Assembly (NCBI GenBank): GCA_023313575.1
Contig: JAJTTP010000020.1
Coordinates: 744,001 to 808,000 of the forward strand
Source: Eutypella sp. D-1
Taxonomy: Eukaryota > Ascomycota > Sordariomycetes > Xylariales > Diatrypaceae
Direction of reading: 5' to 3'
DNA length: 64,000 nucleotides
The notes under the pieces are model-generated. The model was given only the letters and a program-made list of their open reading frames with translations. It had not been told where the DNA came from and ran no database searches. Shown here one piece after another: positions 1 to 12,554 of the stretch; the stretch's first letter is position 1; each line of letters opens with the position of its first letter. The position numbers and the translations under genes were made by a program.

Positions 1-267
1 GACGAACTCGGTGAACAGGAAGCGCAGGGCGGAGCGGATGCCCCACCAGAGGGCGGGGGCGATGGACAGGAGTCGGGCGACGATGAGAAAGGGGTGCCAG
101 CGGCGCGGCACGCCGAGGGCGACGGCGACGCGGGGCTGGAGGAGCGAGTGGTCTAGGCCGCCGTTATGGTGGCCGCTATTGCTATTCCCGTTCCCGTTGC
201 CATTGCCGTAGGTGGACTGCTCGGTTCTGCCATTTTGAGTCGGCGGCGTCGTCGGTGGTCTGGCCAT
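1..267 (-). CDS. N-terminal fragment of a fungal membrane protein (EOS1-like, tentative)
   Basis: An open frame starts at an ATG at 267 and runs off the left edge, giving 89 residues with no stop. The first 40 residues are low complexity with an Asn/Gly repeat (NGNGNGNSNS). They are followed by a conserved-looking block, LLQPRVAVALGVPRRWHP, and a hydrophobic stretch (FLIVARLLSIAPALWWGI) that looks like the start of a first membrane segment. From memory this block resembles the fungal EOS1 family of ER proteins linked to N-glycosylation, but the fragment is too short to be sure. The remaining exons lie outside the window. What I see is a credible start, a disordered N-terminus and one membrane segment; the family name is inference. 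Confidence 0.5.
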   Translation of the reverse strand, partial: MARPPTTPPTQNGRTEQSTYGNGNGNGNSNSGHHNGGLDHSLLQPRVAVALGVPRRWHPFLIVARLLSIAPALWWGIRSALRFLFTEFV

Positions 268-1734
268 CAAGCGGCGGCGGCGGCGGGGCTTTTGGGGGGC
301 CGTCGTCGTTTTATTCGGGACGGGGACGGTTCACTGGCCAACTGAGCGGATAGCGGGTCGGAGGGATAGACAGGAATAAGATGACACGAAACACGGAGCA
401 ACAATGTGGTAGCAACAACCGTTTGATGTTTAATAAGTTATATTCGGGGGTGAAGCCCTACCTACGTAAGGCAAGGGGCGGTGGGATAGCAGCTGGAGAT
501 CCGAGTGACTTGTCCGGGTGGGTGGCTTTTGTGTCCAAACATGCATGTATAATTGTACTTTCAGACAAGGTAGGATTGAAGGAATGGGGAGGGGGTTTAA
601 GGAGTGAATATCATAAAACGACAAACAAACGAGGAAACGAGCTGGGAGAGTATATCCCAGGGTATATCCAGGGCACGGACGGCTATACGGATAGACTGGT
701 TATATGGACGGGTTATACGGCACCGGAACCGATTGGGGTTGAAATCTACCCTGCTAGAAGGTAGATAAGTAGGTACCTAGAGAGGTAGGTAGATGGATAG
801 ATACGCCAGGCAGATAGCCCTGCTAGAGGATTCTAATAAAAATATATGTACACAGGGAGTGTGATTGGCCCAAGATTGTCTCGGATACTCCTGTATCGAT
901 TGGGCTTTGGGCTTTGGGCTTATGGGTTATGACGATTTGTGAATGAGGTCATTGGCATCGTAGCGTTGCGTGCGTGCGTGCGTGCCTGCGATTGCTGGGT
1001 TGGGCACACAGCTTGGAGTGGGCACTGGACTGGGCAGTGAGTTGTGGGCTTGTAGCGGGCGATCATAAGGAGGCCCCTGCCATCCCCTGAACGGCTGAAC
1101 GGCCGATATCACTGGGATTGGTGGAAATGCAACGCGTTTTCTCTTATTACTCTCTAACGTTAGGGATATCCATAAAGGTAGTTTTGTCATTTGTTAGGTT
1201 AGGTGCTTACGATTGCGACAAAGTGATAAAAGATATCTACTTAGGTAAGGTGTATAGTGGTGCTATAGGCTTTAGGGGTCCCCACGGCGGGACGTTATGC
1301 TCTAAAGCCCGATCTCTGATTGGTTAGCCTCTTTAGCTGCTATATAGTCCCCGGAAGGTGTAGTGGTGCTATCATCGGCTCAAGCCCACCACTAGCGCCA
1401 TTCCGAGCTTCGGCTCCATTTTAATTTTTTTCCCTTATAGAAAAGAACATGAAAGCTTCACATCTGATGACATAACTTACATGGGACTTACATGGGACTT
1501 TACATGGGCGCAACTTAAGAGCAGCCATCCCGAAACACAAAACGGTCCTCGCCGGAGCACTCTATGCCCTCCAATGGCATGATTACTGCTGCATGCTATT
1601 GTCCGGGACGACCACACAACCCATACCTCTCTTTACCGGGTAGCCGAGGAGGGGCAAGATATAATCTATTTCACCTAGGCAGATAGATAGGCAGATAGAT
1701 ATATCTATCTTCCTACTACCTGGCCCCTTACACA
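268..1734. other. Intergenic, probably shared promoter region
   Basis: This spacer separates two divergently transcribed genes. It holds TAGGTAGG-type runs near 770-800, a GTGC run near 967-985, a nearly repeated block (TAGTGGTGCTAT at about 1255-1268 and 1360-1371), and a short tandem ACTTACATGGG repeat near 1478-1508. The open frames here are short, lack family resemblance and are not called as genes. Confidence 0.6.
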
Positions 1735-2775
1735 ATGGCCGACATCATGCGCCTGTCGCGCCCATGGCTGGGTGCCTCGATGCGCCCGACTACACTGTCG
1801 CCCTTACAAATCCTAATACGTCCACACCACCGTCACTTCACAACCAGCATAACCCGCCTAGCCAAGCGAACACGCCGTGGTGGTGGCGGCGAAACCACCA
1901 CCAATTCTCACCGTAGTAGGACCGCGTTGAAGCGGAACAGTCTCGCGATGGAAAACTCCAAGACTTTCTTATTACCCAGTATGGCGTTCCTCTTGATATC
2001 CCTCTCTACCTTTGCTTCTCCTTGTTCTTCTGGACCTGACTTGTCATGATGAACTAACCATGTGCCTCCCTCTCTCTCTCTCCCTATTCGTTCAGCAACC
2101 TTTGTAGCACCTCCGATATGGCGTTATCCCCGTCATCCCAAGAAGTTCTTCCACATGCTCTGGCTGCACGGCAAGGCCAAGTTCGAGACCCTGTACTCGC
2201 TGCTCGGGTTCAAGTTTGCATCGTCGACGGGCATCTTCGCGCGCGCGCGGTTCCAGGCGCACCGGTCGAACTCGATACCGACGGCGAAGGCGCTGCACGT
2301 GCGGATGAACGACGCCTTCGCGGCCGGCGACCGCGAGACCCTGCGCGCCATCTGCACCGACGACCTGTTCAAGCGGATGGTCGGCGCCATCGACGCCCGC
2401 CCCAAGGACGTCCGCACCGAGTGGGAGCTCCTCAAATACGACCAGACCTGGTACTACCCGCGTCTGGCGGACTGGCGGGTAGTCATGATCCCGCGGCCCG
2501 GCGGCGCCGGGGGGGGACACCGCGTCATCAAGCAGGCCGTCGTCAGCATCGCCAGCGTCCAGCGCCTTGCCCGCTACGACGACTCCCCCCAGGGCGGCGG
2601 CGCCAAGATCGAGGGCTCCGAGCGCGTCCGCAACATGCTCGAACACATCGTCCTCCAGGCCGAGGTCGACCCCAAGACCTTCCAGGCTCACCCCTGGAAG
2701 ATCTGGGGCAACACCCCCGAACACACCTACGAGAGCTGGCTCGAAGAGCTGGCCAATTATGAGGCTAGTACCTAG
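1735..2775 (+). CDS. Mitochondrial large ribosomal subunit protein mL45 / Mba1-like
   Basis: Two exons, 1735-1978 and 2096-2775, encode 307 residues. The intron (donor GTATGG at 1979, branch GAACTAACC, acceptor TTCAG at 2095) keeps the frame and joins LLP to TTFVAPPIW. The N-terminus is basic and Ser/Thr/Arg rich, fitting a mitochondrial presequence. The core carries the Tim44-like fold typical of mL45/Mba1: WRYPRHPKKFFHMLWLHGKA, then a long domain with LRAICTDDLF and a W-rich end (HPWKIWGNTPEHTYESW). Family members sit at the exit of the mitoribosome tunnel and help deliver nascent inner-membrane proteins. The ATG at 1735 is the first in frame before the presequence. An 18-nt G run begins 19 bases after the stop. 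Family assignment is from motif recall. Confidence 0.85.
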
Positions 2776-3957
2776 TCAAGGTGTGGTAGAAGTTGGGGGG
2801 GGGGGGGGGGGGCGCGTGGCGGAAGAGGAATATCTTTTTTTCCCCCTTCCCGTTTTCCCTCCCCAAGTCGCTGTCGCGTTTGTAGTATATATGTGTATAG
2901 TCCTTTTACTATATAGCCCCAGACTCCGAAGAATCGGGGAAAATACCCAACCCCCTTAAAAATGGCACGGTCACGATAAACATGTTGTTCGGAAAGTATT
3001 TTGTATTCAGCGTTTTGTACAAACAACCGTGCATGTCTGTAGGATATGCAGACGTAAATAGGACGAGGATTGACTGCATACATTGGGTATGCCTATTATA
3101 TACTCATTCCAGGCAAGCACCGGTGCGGTCCGATCGGGCTGGGATATCTACGTCCCTTATCTACCAAATGCTCATTTACCCCCTTTTTTGCACAATATGG
3201 GCCCTGCTTCTCATGTGATTGCCCTCTCTGTGTATCAGAAAGTTGCTAGGAATCCCGTATGCAACAATCGGTATGTAAGGAAAGGCGACAGATGAACATG
3301 TGAAAGAACGAATGGTTACCTCTTAACTAATTCATGGCGATAAGTTAATATTACCGAGGGATCTGACTGTGAGGTCAGAGGGGGCATGTTACTGGCCAAT
3401 GTTCGCATATGGTGATATGCATCTATTGAAGCATATGGAGGTACTTCTAAATTTCTACGATTCCACGATTCCACGTGATCCTAGCCCAGTGGCAGTTACC
3501 AATGGAAGTACCTCTGAACTTACTACTACTACAAGGTACAAGCAGCAGGTACATAAGCTTAATTCTTGGCTAACGTGGCTAAGCAATTGGTCGCAACATC
3601 TGAACATTTGCGCGTCGGTGGCAGCACCCCGGAACTCAATTACATACATTTTATTTGTATCCATCCGTATATTCATACCTACGAATAGTCTCATTGAAGC
3701 CATCAAACCACAACACAAGCATATAGCGGATGCGCTTTTTTGCGACCCGACGACCCATTGAGAGTTATTATTATTATTATTATTATTTAAGCTTGATATG
3801 CAACTGTGCTTGTTTGCATATACATACATACCTAGGTGTTGGCTGGTTCGTGCATCTCGTCGTTGTCGCGACATTGCGATTCGCTTTGCCTTCGAGTAAG
3901 GCCATCGCCATAGCCGAGCAGGAAAATATTTAATTATTGTCGCACAGAGAGCCCGCA
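2776..3957. other. Intergenic spacer
   Basis: AT-rich compared with the flanking exons. It holds a (TTA)n microsatellite at about 3766-3788 and a few TACCTAGG-like motifs. Open frames up to 167 codons exist but are low complexity and overlap on both strands. I see no gene. Confidence 0.6.
2795..2812. repeat. Poly(G) tract, 18 G
   Basis: An uninterrupted run of 18 G lies just after the stop codon of the mL45-like gene, so in its 3' untranslated region. It could form a G-quadruplex or be unstable in length. It is one of several G-tracts of 11 or more in non-coding DNA here. Confidence 0.9.
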
Positions 3958-6860
3958 ATGCCTCCGCCTGTATGTCTTCCCCGTCCCCATCCCCCCAATT
4001 GATCGACCGTCTTTCTGTCCATGGCCTGCCTACCCATACTCAAGAAATCATACACTAACGCGACCTCTCCCACTCACAGCTGCGAGCTACTACCACTCAG
4101 ACGCGCCGGGGTGCTAGAAGCGGCTATGTCGAGCACGATGACTTTGAAGGTAAGCGACTGAGACCGACGCTTATAATTGATGGTTGGCTTTCCATCTAAC
4201 TTATACCCACTAGGTCTACCCGTGAGGCAATGGAGACAGGAGTGGGTGAGCATCGCGCCACCCCCGCCCCCCGAAACAACGCAAAAGAACGACGTCTGGG
4301 CCCTCGAACTACCACACGGCATGCCCAAGGACGCCAACCTGCTGCCCCAACACACACAAGACCTGTTGAGGGCCGCCCGCTCCGGACGCCTCTATAAGCG
4401 CCCTCTACCTACCGAGGATGACGAGGCCGAAAACGACGCCCCTCTGCCCGAAAAGCCCGACAAGAAAGAGGAAGACCCGAGCACCAAGGGCTTCCAGGTC
4501 AAGGTGTGGAAGCAGGTTCCCCGTAACGCCGAGGGGCCTACCGTCTCCCATCTGGCCAAGAGGCGGAAGGGGACCGTCACTCTCTCTGCCAACATCCCGC
4601 CTGGTACTGCCTCGGGGCCCATTATTACGAAAGCGACCGTCCGTCGCGTCGATGCCGCTGGCAACGCCTACGTGCAGGAGGTCATGCTGCAAGAGGGTCA
4701 GTCCGTCGATGGCGAGATCATCTCGACCACCGTCGTCCCCGCGCCCCCTGCGCCGCCAAATCCAGAAGCAACCGCCGCCGCCACTCCCGTCCGCAGACGC
4801 CCGCCGCCACCTAAGAGGAAGGCCAAGGGTCCTGGAAGGGGTCGTAGGAAGAAGCTTCCCTTACCACTTACCGCCAACCCGGAGGCAGCGGCCCCCGCCG
4901 CGAGCGGTGCTGTAAATGGTACTAAGCCAGAGGATGCCCGGATAGCTGTAAGTGTCACATGAGTTCATCTTAGAGTACCTAACACCCGCTGACGTAAAAA
5001 CAGGGGCTCAAGCAAGGAGGCGATAATGAAGAGACGAAAGCGCAGGATAGCGAAATGGCCGACGACGACGAAGGGGACGAGGTCGACAAGGACAGCGACG
5101 AGGGCGAAGAAGGTGAAGAGGAAGACGAAGAGGAAGGCGACGCACAAGAAGGTGCTGCGAACAGGGAATCTACAGGGATCGAAGGCGAGAGTAAGGTCGA
5201 TCAAGCTATGATGGACGCAACTCCTGCGCTCGATCAGCCCGGGCCCGCAATCTCAGATCCGGCTCCTCCTGTGGGCCCGGCTGCTGTGGAATTGTCAAGT
5301 GCTCCCATTGAGCCGTCGCCAGTACCGGCCACAGTGCCTTCTCCCGGCCAAGATACGCTGTTGCCGCCGCGGTCTCAAAGTATTGGGGGAAGCCCTCTCA
5401 AGAATGTGGTTGATGTCCAGTCGTCAGATGCCACTCCTGCCGAGCCCTCTCCACAGCTTCCGCCGACCAGTACCGAGGACGTTGCGATCGCCACGACGAC
5501 GGCGTCAATCGAGACGGTTCCGGCAGCCCCGGCGATCTCTCCCGTGGATCCGCTCCAGTCGATATTGGGACAAGATACGTCCGTGGGAACGCAGCAGCCC
5601 ATGGCCGATGTCGAAATGACGGATCTCCCCGCCGATGTCCCCGATAGCTTCCCCCACCAGCCGACAAGTGTGGAGCCTACCACACAACCGCAGGATGCAA
5701 TCCCCGTGGCGGATATACAGATGACGGAGCAGCCCCCGGTATCAGACGGCTCATCGCTTGTCCCGATCCGGGAATTCGCGGATACGGGCGCGGCAGCGGC
5801 GGCAGTGGCGGCACCGGAGGAGAGTCATGAGTTCGGCGCCCCAGAGCCGGAGAAGTCGACCGAGGCCACGGCTGCGGTTGAGACCACCGCTACCACTGAG
5901 CCTACCACGACCAGTCCGGTGGAGTCCGTGGCGGACCCGGTTCCTGCGCCGGTGCCGAGCGTGGAGGTGGACGCGGCCACGCTATCGCAGGAGCCCACCG
6001 CCCCCCAGCCGCCGACAACTGAAAACTGCGCTCCTTCGGCCCCTGAACCTGTTGTGTCTGAGCCTGCAACTGAGCCTATCCCCGCACCTGTACCAGAGCC
6101 TGCGGCCGAGTCCGTGCCCGACCTTAAGCCCGAGACTCAACCTGTGAACGAGCCGGTGTCTGAGGCTCAGCCTGAGCCTGTGGCCGAACTAACAACCGAA
6201 CCCGCAGCCACGGCCACGACCACAACCGAGCCTGCACCAACCACCACCACTGCGACAACATTACTAGACACTCAACAAATCGCGCCCGCCACCGCCGCCC
6301 AATTATCCGCCGACCCGGAGCCCGAAAGCCCCGACCTCTTCAGCGGGCTCGAAGCCGCGCTGAACCAGAACCAGGACCAGGACCAGAACCAGAACCAGGA
6401 CCAGGGCCAGGGCCAGCAGGACGCGCCGCCCCCGACGACGTCCGCGGATGCACCACCTCCTGCGCCTGACGTCGTTGCTGCTTCTTCTGCTGCTCCTGTT
6501 TCGACTGCTCCGCCCGCCCAGGAGTCTCCCGCCGACGCCGACGCCGCCGCCCCGCCAGCTCAAGACGCGGACGCGGGGGCCGCGTCAAAGGAAAATGTTG
6601 CTATTGCGGAGGCTGTGCAGCCGCCTAAGTCGGAGCCGCAGCCGCAAGCAGGCGAGGAAGCGGGGATGGAAACGGTAGTGCAGCCACAGCCGCCGCCACC
6701 ACCGCACTTGGACCCGGAAGTGGGAGCAGCCTCACAACCCGAGGTCGAAGCGGTGGCCGCCGGAGTTGAAGATAGGGCCGGCGAGGGCGAGGGCGGGGGC
6801 GAGGTCCAGAACAACAATGACAACAGCAACAGCAACAATGACTCCGCGACGGCGTCTTAG
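3958..6860 (+). CDS. Large disordered protein with conserved N-terminus, function unknown
   Basis: Four exons (3958-3969, 4080-4149, 4214-4947, 5004-6860) give 890 residues; all junctions are GT..AG and stay in frame. The first exon is only ATG plus three codons. The N-terminal third looks conserved: [10 protein letters not shown], then [14 protein letters not shown] and [14 protein letters not shown], which I recall from uncharacterised ascomycete proteins. A basic stretch ([14 protein letters not shown]) resembles an AT-hook or nuclear localisation signal. It is followed by a strongly acidic run of Glu/Asp and about 550 residues of Pro/Ala/Glu/Thr-rich sequence with an NQNQDQDQ repeat near the C-terminus. 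Nuclear or chromatin location is inference from the basic/acidic layout; I do not know the function. The exon 4 tail could vary in length between strains. Confidence 0.75.
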
Positions 6861-9800
6861 CATATTACCTACCTACCTACCTACTTGAAGGGGAGTGAAG
6901 GAACATAGTATTTGGAACGTCGAGTTTTTTTCGGTGGTGTTTATTTCACAGAGGAGCACGGGCCTGATTTCCTACGGATTTTCTTTACCAGGAATCTTTC
7001 GTTGTTTTAGGGGGGAAGGAGGGGGGGGGGGGGGGGGCAAGAGTCCAATGAGGAGAATCAATCGTCTTTTCTGCTATGTACGGACCTCAGTGGAGTGAAG
7101 GAAGGGTCTTGTCATCTACATACCTAAGTAGCTAAACTATTTACCTAGGTAAACTAACTAGCTAGCTAGGTTATCTCAGGAGTCTGTCTAATGGGAATTA
7201 GGTTTTGTTCGTCTTTTCCTTCCTTCCCCTTCGTCTCTCAGAGGTCTGCGCCTTTTGCGCCGTCTCCCTGTTGCCCCCCCCCCCTCTCTCTCTTTACCTC
7301 AACATGCCAGGTGGTGAGACCTGCTTCTGTGTCTTCGCGCAGCATCGAGAGTAGATTCCATCCCACGCAAGACCAGACGAGACGATTAAGGCAAGAGTGA
7401 AGCCCCCTCCCCCCTAACCCCTAAATCTGTGCTGTCATTCTACCCCATAGTTTCCCCCTCATGTGTAATACACTCGTAAGCAAGTCCCAGGCGGGGTTGA
7501 TCAGCGAGCAGGGCGGGCCAGCGGGGGTTTGCCTTTTTTTTGGGTGCCTTTTCCCGTGGCGTTCAGTCATCGATAGCGGCGCGCGATGCGGTAGGGAAGG
7601 AAGGAAAGGGTCGTATGGAATGGACGTCTTGCCCCTATCTCCGCTTCCGCTCCTGCTTTTGGCTTGTGCTTCTAGACCTCGAATGACGACACGTTTGTTG
7701 ATCTCTGGCTTTGTTTTGCTCGGCTCTGTGCCCTATCCTTTTTCCATCGTCATGACATCCCGTTCTACAAAAAGTAAGACCAAGCAAGACAGAACATGGC
7801 AAGGTCTGGCCTCGCATCCATTCCATCTGTAAGGAAGGCCATGACATAGATTCCGTGTATGTGTAATACACTCGTAAGCAGCGGTTAAGCAGCGGTTCCG
7901 CGTTAACTGAACTATTGTTCTTTTATTCCCTCCTTTTTGCCGCACGCGAAGTCGATGTTCCATGGTGCCGTTGCGCCTCCCCGTCGCCGCTGCGTGCGGG
8001 TAAGTGGGCGAGCGGAGCGGGGGAGGGAGCCGAGCCGGTTAACGATTATCCTTGGGAACACGATGCGTTGCGACGCGGATGCGATGCGATGCGATGTCCT
8101 GGGTTTGGGACGGATACGATGCGATGGCCCAAGTTGGGATGCACGGCCGTCTATATGAGCATCATCGTCGTCACATCGCGGCCTCGACGGCTGTAACCTT
8201 ACCCCCTAACCCACCTGTGCAACCACCTACCAGCGATATTGGTTTAGGATAGATAAGACGGACCCTGCGTCACTCCGCGCGTTGATCGACGGGCCGTACG
8301 TACGGGCCGGGTCAAGGATGGGCGTCCAGAGCTCCCCCCTTGAGAGCTTGGATCCGTCCGTCTATCCATCCATTCACCCATCTACCCAATCCACCCCTCT
8401 ATAGGTAGGGCTAGCGACCACGCCGGCTATAAGCTCGAAGGTGTCGTCGATCCTGATCCTCGGGTCACTCCAAAACAAGTTTTTTGTTTTTTTTTCTGCT
8501 CTTTCCCTTTCGGTAGATTTTCCGTTCTTGTTTTCTTTCACTTCCCAATGTTCACGATCCAGCAGTTTAAGTTGCCCGTTGCGGGATGATTTGATTTCAC
8601 ATCACGCTCCCTGGGGCCCAGGCCTTCTTTCCCTTTATGTCGCCATGCTGTTGTCTCGACCGCGTTGTTTTGGGGCAAGGTTGCACTGCGCCTTTACCCG
8701 TTGGGGGGGAGGAGGAGGGCGAGGGCCATTACCTGATGTTTTGTCATACAGACAACAACGAAGCTCAGAGAGACAGCCAAGAAAAAAGGAGGCACATCCT
8801 CTCTCTCCCTGGGCAAGAAGAGTCTCCTTTTTTTCTTAATGCTTGTTTCCTGTTTTTCATTTGAATGCGGACTCGATCCGCGTCGGTTCGTCATTTCCCT
8901 GACGGATTTGGACCCTATTTGCATCCGGTTTGCTGTGATGCTACCTACACTAACAAAGCCGAACCAGATTAAGCTGTCGAGGCATGTGACCTGTGAATTC
9001 CCATTTCCTCATAGGTAGGTAGATCAGGTGGCCAGGCAGAGTTCTGCATAGTTGGAAGCGAGTAGGAGAAAGTTTCATTTGAATACCACCTACCCGACTG
9101 TATATGCTCATGTTAAGGTTGGATCAAGTAATATGGAAGAACAACAACAGAAATAATTAAGACTGCAAAGCCACGAAGTCTGGTGAGCCACAAATATTGA
9201 TTACGAGATGAGGTCGTCACAGGGGGGTGTGTGGTAAGTGTGGCTATCGGCTCTAAGCTGCCTAAATGACCGTTTATGGTCTAGACGGATCTTTCTGTCA
9301 TCATCGTATGTCGGGTCCACGGGTGTGGTGTACATCCATGGATAAGCAGATGGATAAGTACGAAGGTACCTACCCAGCCAGCGGGCGCGCCGGACACCAG
9401 TGCATCACAGATCTGGGGCCGCGAGACCCCAGCAGTAGTAGCCGCAGCCGCAAATCGCAGCCCCGGCTGAACGGGCCTCGGCAGTCACTCCGACAGCCGA
9501 TCCCGGCGGCAATCAGCTTCTAGACCAAGCAACGGTAGCCTGTGCAGATGGAGCCAGATGGCGAGGTAAGCGCGGGGGCTTGGCGATTCCCTCTCCCATT
9601 CACCAATCAGGTCTCATCCCGACAACCGCAATTCCCGCATTCAGCAACTTTCCCCGGTTTTTCACTAGTGGAAAAGTTTCTTAGTCGTTTCGCTTCGTAG
9701 CGCGTCATGACCTGCCCTGCTTGCATCATTTCCGCATTTTCCCAGCCTGGCGGCCCGGCTCAAGGGTCCCTCCCCCAAAAGGTACCTGACGATATATCCC

Positions 9801-12554
9801 ATAGAATGAATTCCCGCTCGATGTAAAAATCCGACAACCGCCACCACCGAGTAAGGAAAGGAAATAAAGAGAGAAAAAACTAGAAGAAACGCCATCAAGT
9901 CTAAAAATTGCGACATCGAATCCTGGAATCACCACATTTCTTTTTTTTTCCTCTTTCCTTCGTGATGAATCCAAAGACCGAGTCGTCTTGCCCAGTCTAG
10001 GATACATCACATGTACAAGGTACATACTCAACCACACCCCTCCCCCTCCCCCTGGTCAGAAGAGCCTCCAAGTGATCTTCACTCACCAAAAAAACAACAT
10101 CACACCCAAGACACACGACATACCTATTGTACATGGTAAAATCGCGTCTTGTCGTTGCCGGGCATGTCACAACTTGGGTATTTATCAGTGATTGTATAAT
10201 CCAGAGAAGGATCCCCTTCCCCTTCCATAATCACGCAAGTGCAGCAAGTAAAATCGAAAAGAGCAGAGGGAGGGTGATCGATAGATGAAATGCATACCCG
10301 GTAAATATAGATGTATACCTTTCTTCCCCCCATCCCCCGCCTCCTCCTCCTCCCCATCTGGGGTAAAACGGCGATGGCGCACTTTGTAGACAATATGAGA
10401 CGATAGGGACCTGCCGGGAGTCGCTCCTGATATACTCGCAGGCGGCCTTGGTAGCCAAGCAAAGCCGCCGAGTGCCAGCAAGCAAGCCAGCAAAATAGAC
10501 TATGGCCGTACATGCCTAACCTACATGGCGTGCTCAGCGCTGGTGATTTCGTCTTCCTCTTGCGTGATTAGGAGCGGCGGCGGCGGCGGCGGCAGCGACC
10601 AGTCAGCGAGCACGATAAGATGAGATGAGTCGCCCAGAATGGCCAGGCTTCATTAACCTGTTACCCTCGTCCCGAACGCGAGCATCGGCCATCTACGTAG
10701 ATATCTTACCTAGTGTCCTATCTCCACGCCCTATGTATCATCTACGTCGAGAATCATAAAGTCGTGACAGCATGACATGATCCATCCGTCGCTCACTGAC
10801 ATCATGGGCGGATGGTTGCACCGTTACTGCTTGCTGACTTGCTTACAAAGGCATGTATATGCCATCTATGCTCACTAATACAGTTCGTGACACCCCTAGA
10901 CCGGCCATGAACCACATCTCCGGTCGTGTGGGGCCGCGGTATAAAGTATCGAAGATGACTGACTGACACTGATGTTGTTGGATCAGGGGCAGGATTAAGG
11001 TTAGGCATATAGTAACACCGGCATAAGTTGATGGGATGAATGGAAATGTAACCATAGGTTATAAAAATCGGGCTCTATGGAAATTGGTCTCCCCTCTCTC
11101 CGGCCAGGTTCAATGTTGCATTCGTACAAGTAGATTAAAAGTCGAGGATACAAGCAAAAGACAAGATCCTCCCTTCCTTTGCCTGCTTGCGATAGACCGA
11201 CCGACCGAGGCCGGCTGTGTGGCTGTGGATATCACAAAGGGGACAGGACCGGGAACCGAAAGAGAACAATAATGATGATGATAATGATACATCCTACCCT
11301 CCCCCCGAGAACCAGAAGCTGCCAGAGCTGCCAGATCAGATATGTAAGGTTCGAAGGAGCGTCCAATCAGCGAGGCGCAAGGCAGAATTGCGTTTACATT
11401 AGCGCGGATGTCGTGATCGAACTTTTGGGTCCCAAATTTTTCCGTAGCACGTCTTTTTTTTTTCTTTCGTTTTTTTCTGCCCTGTCCCCCACTGTATATT
11501 TGACTTTGGAGCGAGCTTTGCTTCGATGCAGGGACCCACCCTACTACCGCTTTCGAACTAACTACTATTATTACTACTACTACTACTACTACTCCCTCGA
11601 CTACATGCCTACCAAGAGGCACTGCTCCCGCTCACTCATCATGAAGCTTGTCGATCGTGCAATACCCCCAGCCCGGCTCGGCTTTTTTCCATGTCGTGTA
11701 TATTATGTAGCAGTAGAGGTAGAAGAAGCAGAAGATGGGGGGGGGGAGAAGGGGTAGGGGGTACCGATATAGTTTAGGTACCAACCCAGTCTACTCTCCC
11801 TCTTCCTCGATGAGGAGAGGGGCCCTGAAAGAGGATCCCGATATCAAGCGCTGTCACTAACTAGCTGTCAGAGGAGTAAGTACGGATGGGGGACCCGCGT
11901 CCGATTAGTGCCGTTCGGGATCTCTCTTGGACGAATTAGTAAAACAGGGCCCGTGTACTATCCTCGATATCCCGCCATTATTCCTCGAGGTGATGTATAA
12001 GCAAAGCAACAGCAGCAGCAGGGCGGGCCGGGACGTTAGATTACCTGGCAGCCTGGTTTAGTCGTAAGGGCGTGTTAGGACCGGAGGATGGGACGGATGT
12101 AGAAGATGGGCGAACCTAATCCCCCTCCCCCTTATAATAGGGACAATGGTTCACTTTTCTCTTCCCAACGTCCCGGTCTTGCTCTTCCCCCCCACAAACT
12201 CAAACTCTCTTCTCCAGGTTTCATGTCCTTCTCGTCATAACGTTACCTTTTGATCTTCCTTCTTTCATCATACCTTCACACATCATCCAATTTTCTGTCG
12301 TGTGCCTCACTTCTTCCCTCTTGACTCTACCTTTAGCATCGCGTGCTACCATCGCCACCCGAGTATCATCATTCACTCACCATCCACATAATACTCTCAC
12401 CATAACCCACCTTCCTGAAGTGAGCATAAATAAGTGTCATCGACACCTCTTCCATAGCAAGCGTGTCCCTACCAACGCTTTGCTCGAGGATAAGAACAAC
12501 AACACCATACACACACGACCTTCTCACATATTAGCATCTCAACCACAACACATC
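6861..12554. other. Long gene-free region upstream of PAPS reductase
   Basis: About 5.7 kb without a convincing coding exon. It holds CCTA/TAGG runs (6864-6882, 7115-7170), a 17-nt G run at 7021-7037, a GCGAT-type repeat near 8075-8125, a GGC run near 10573-10592, and an (ACT)n run near 11566-11592. A palindrome TACCTAGGTA lies at 7142-7151. Open frames of 60-190 codons occur on both strands but are dominated by simple sequence. The last 400 bases are the pyrimidine-rich 5' leader of the PAPS reductase gene. A non-coding transcript cannot be excluded. Confidence 0.55.
12223..12240 (+). promoter_or_regulatory. Possible 5-codon upstream ORF in PAPS reductase leader
   Basis: ATGTCCTTCTCGTCATAA (five codons plus stop) is the only ATG I find between about 12200 and the main start at 12555. 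If transcription begins upstream of it, ribosomes would meet this short frame first. Transcript start is unknown, so its use is inference. Confidence 0.35.

Noticed and set aside
381..764. A 127-codon plus-strand frame in the first spacer
   Set aside because: No recognisable family; composition follows the AT/GG simple sequence of the spacer, and there are no flanking splice signals that extend it.
1230..1640. A transposon remnant suggested by the repeated TAGTGGTGCTAT block
   Set aside because: No terminal repeats, target duplication or coding trace could be found; the repeat is 12-14 bases only.
12300..12554. N-terminal extension of PAPS reductase
   Set aside because: The frame is open but begins only with GTG and has no ATG before 12555; the sequence is a typical pyrimidine-rich leader.
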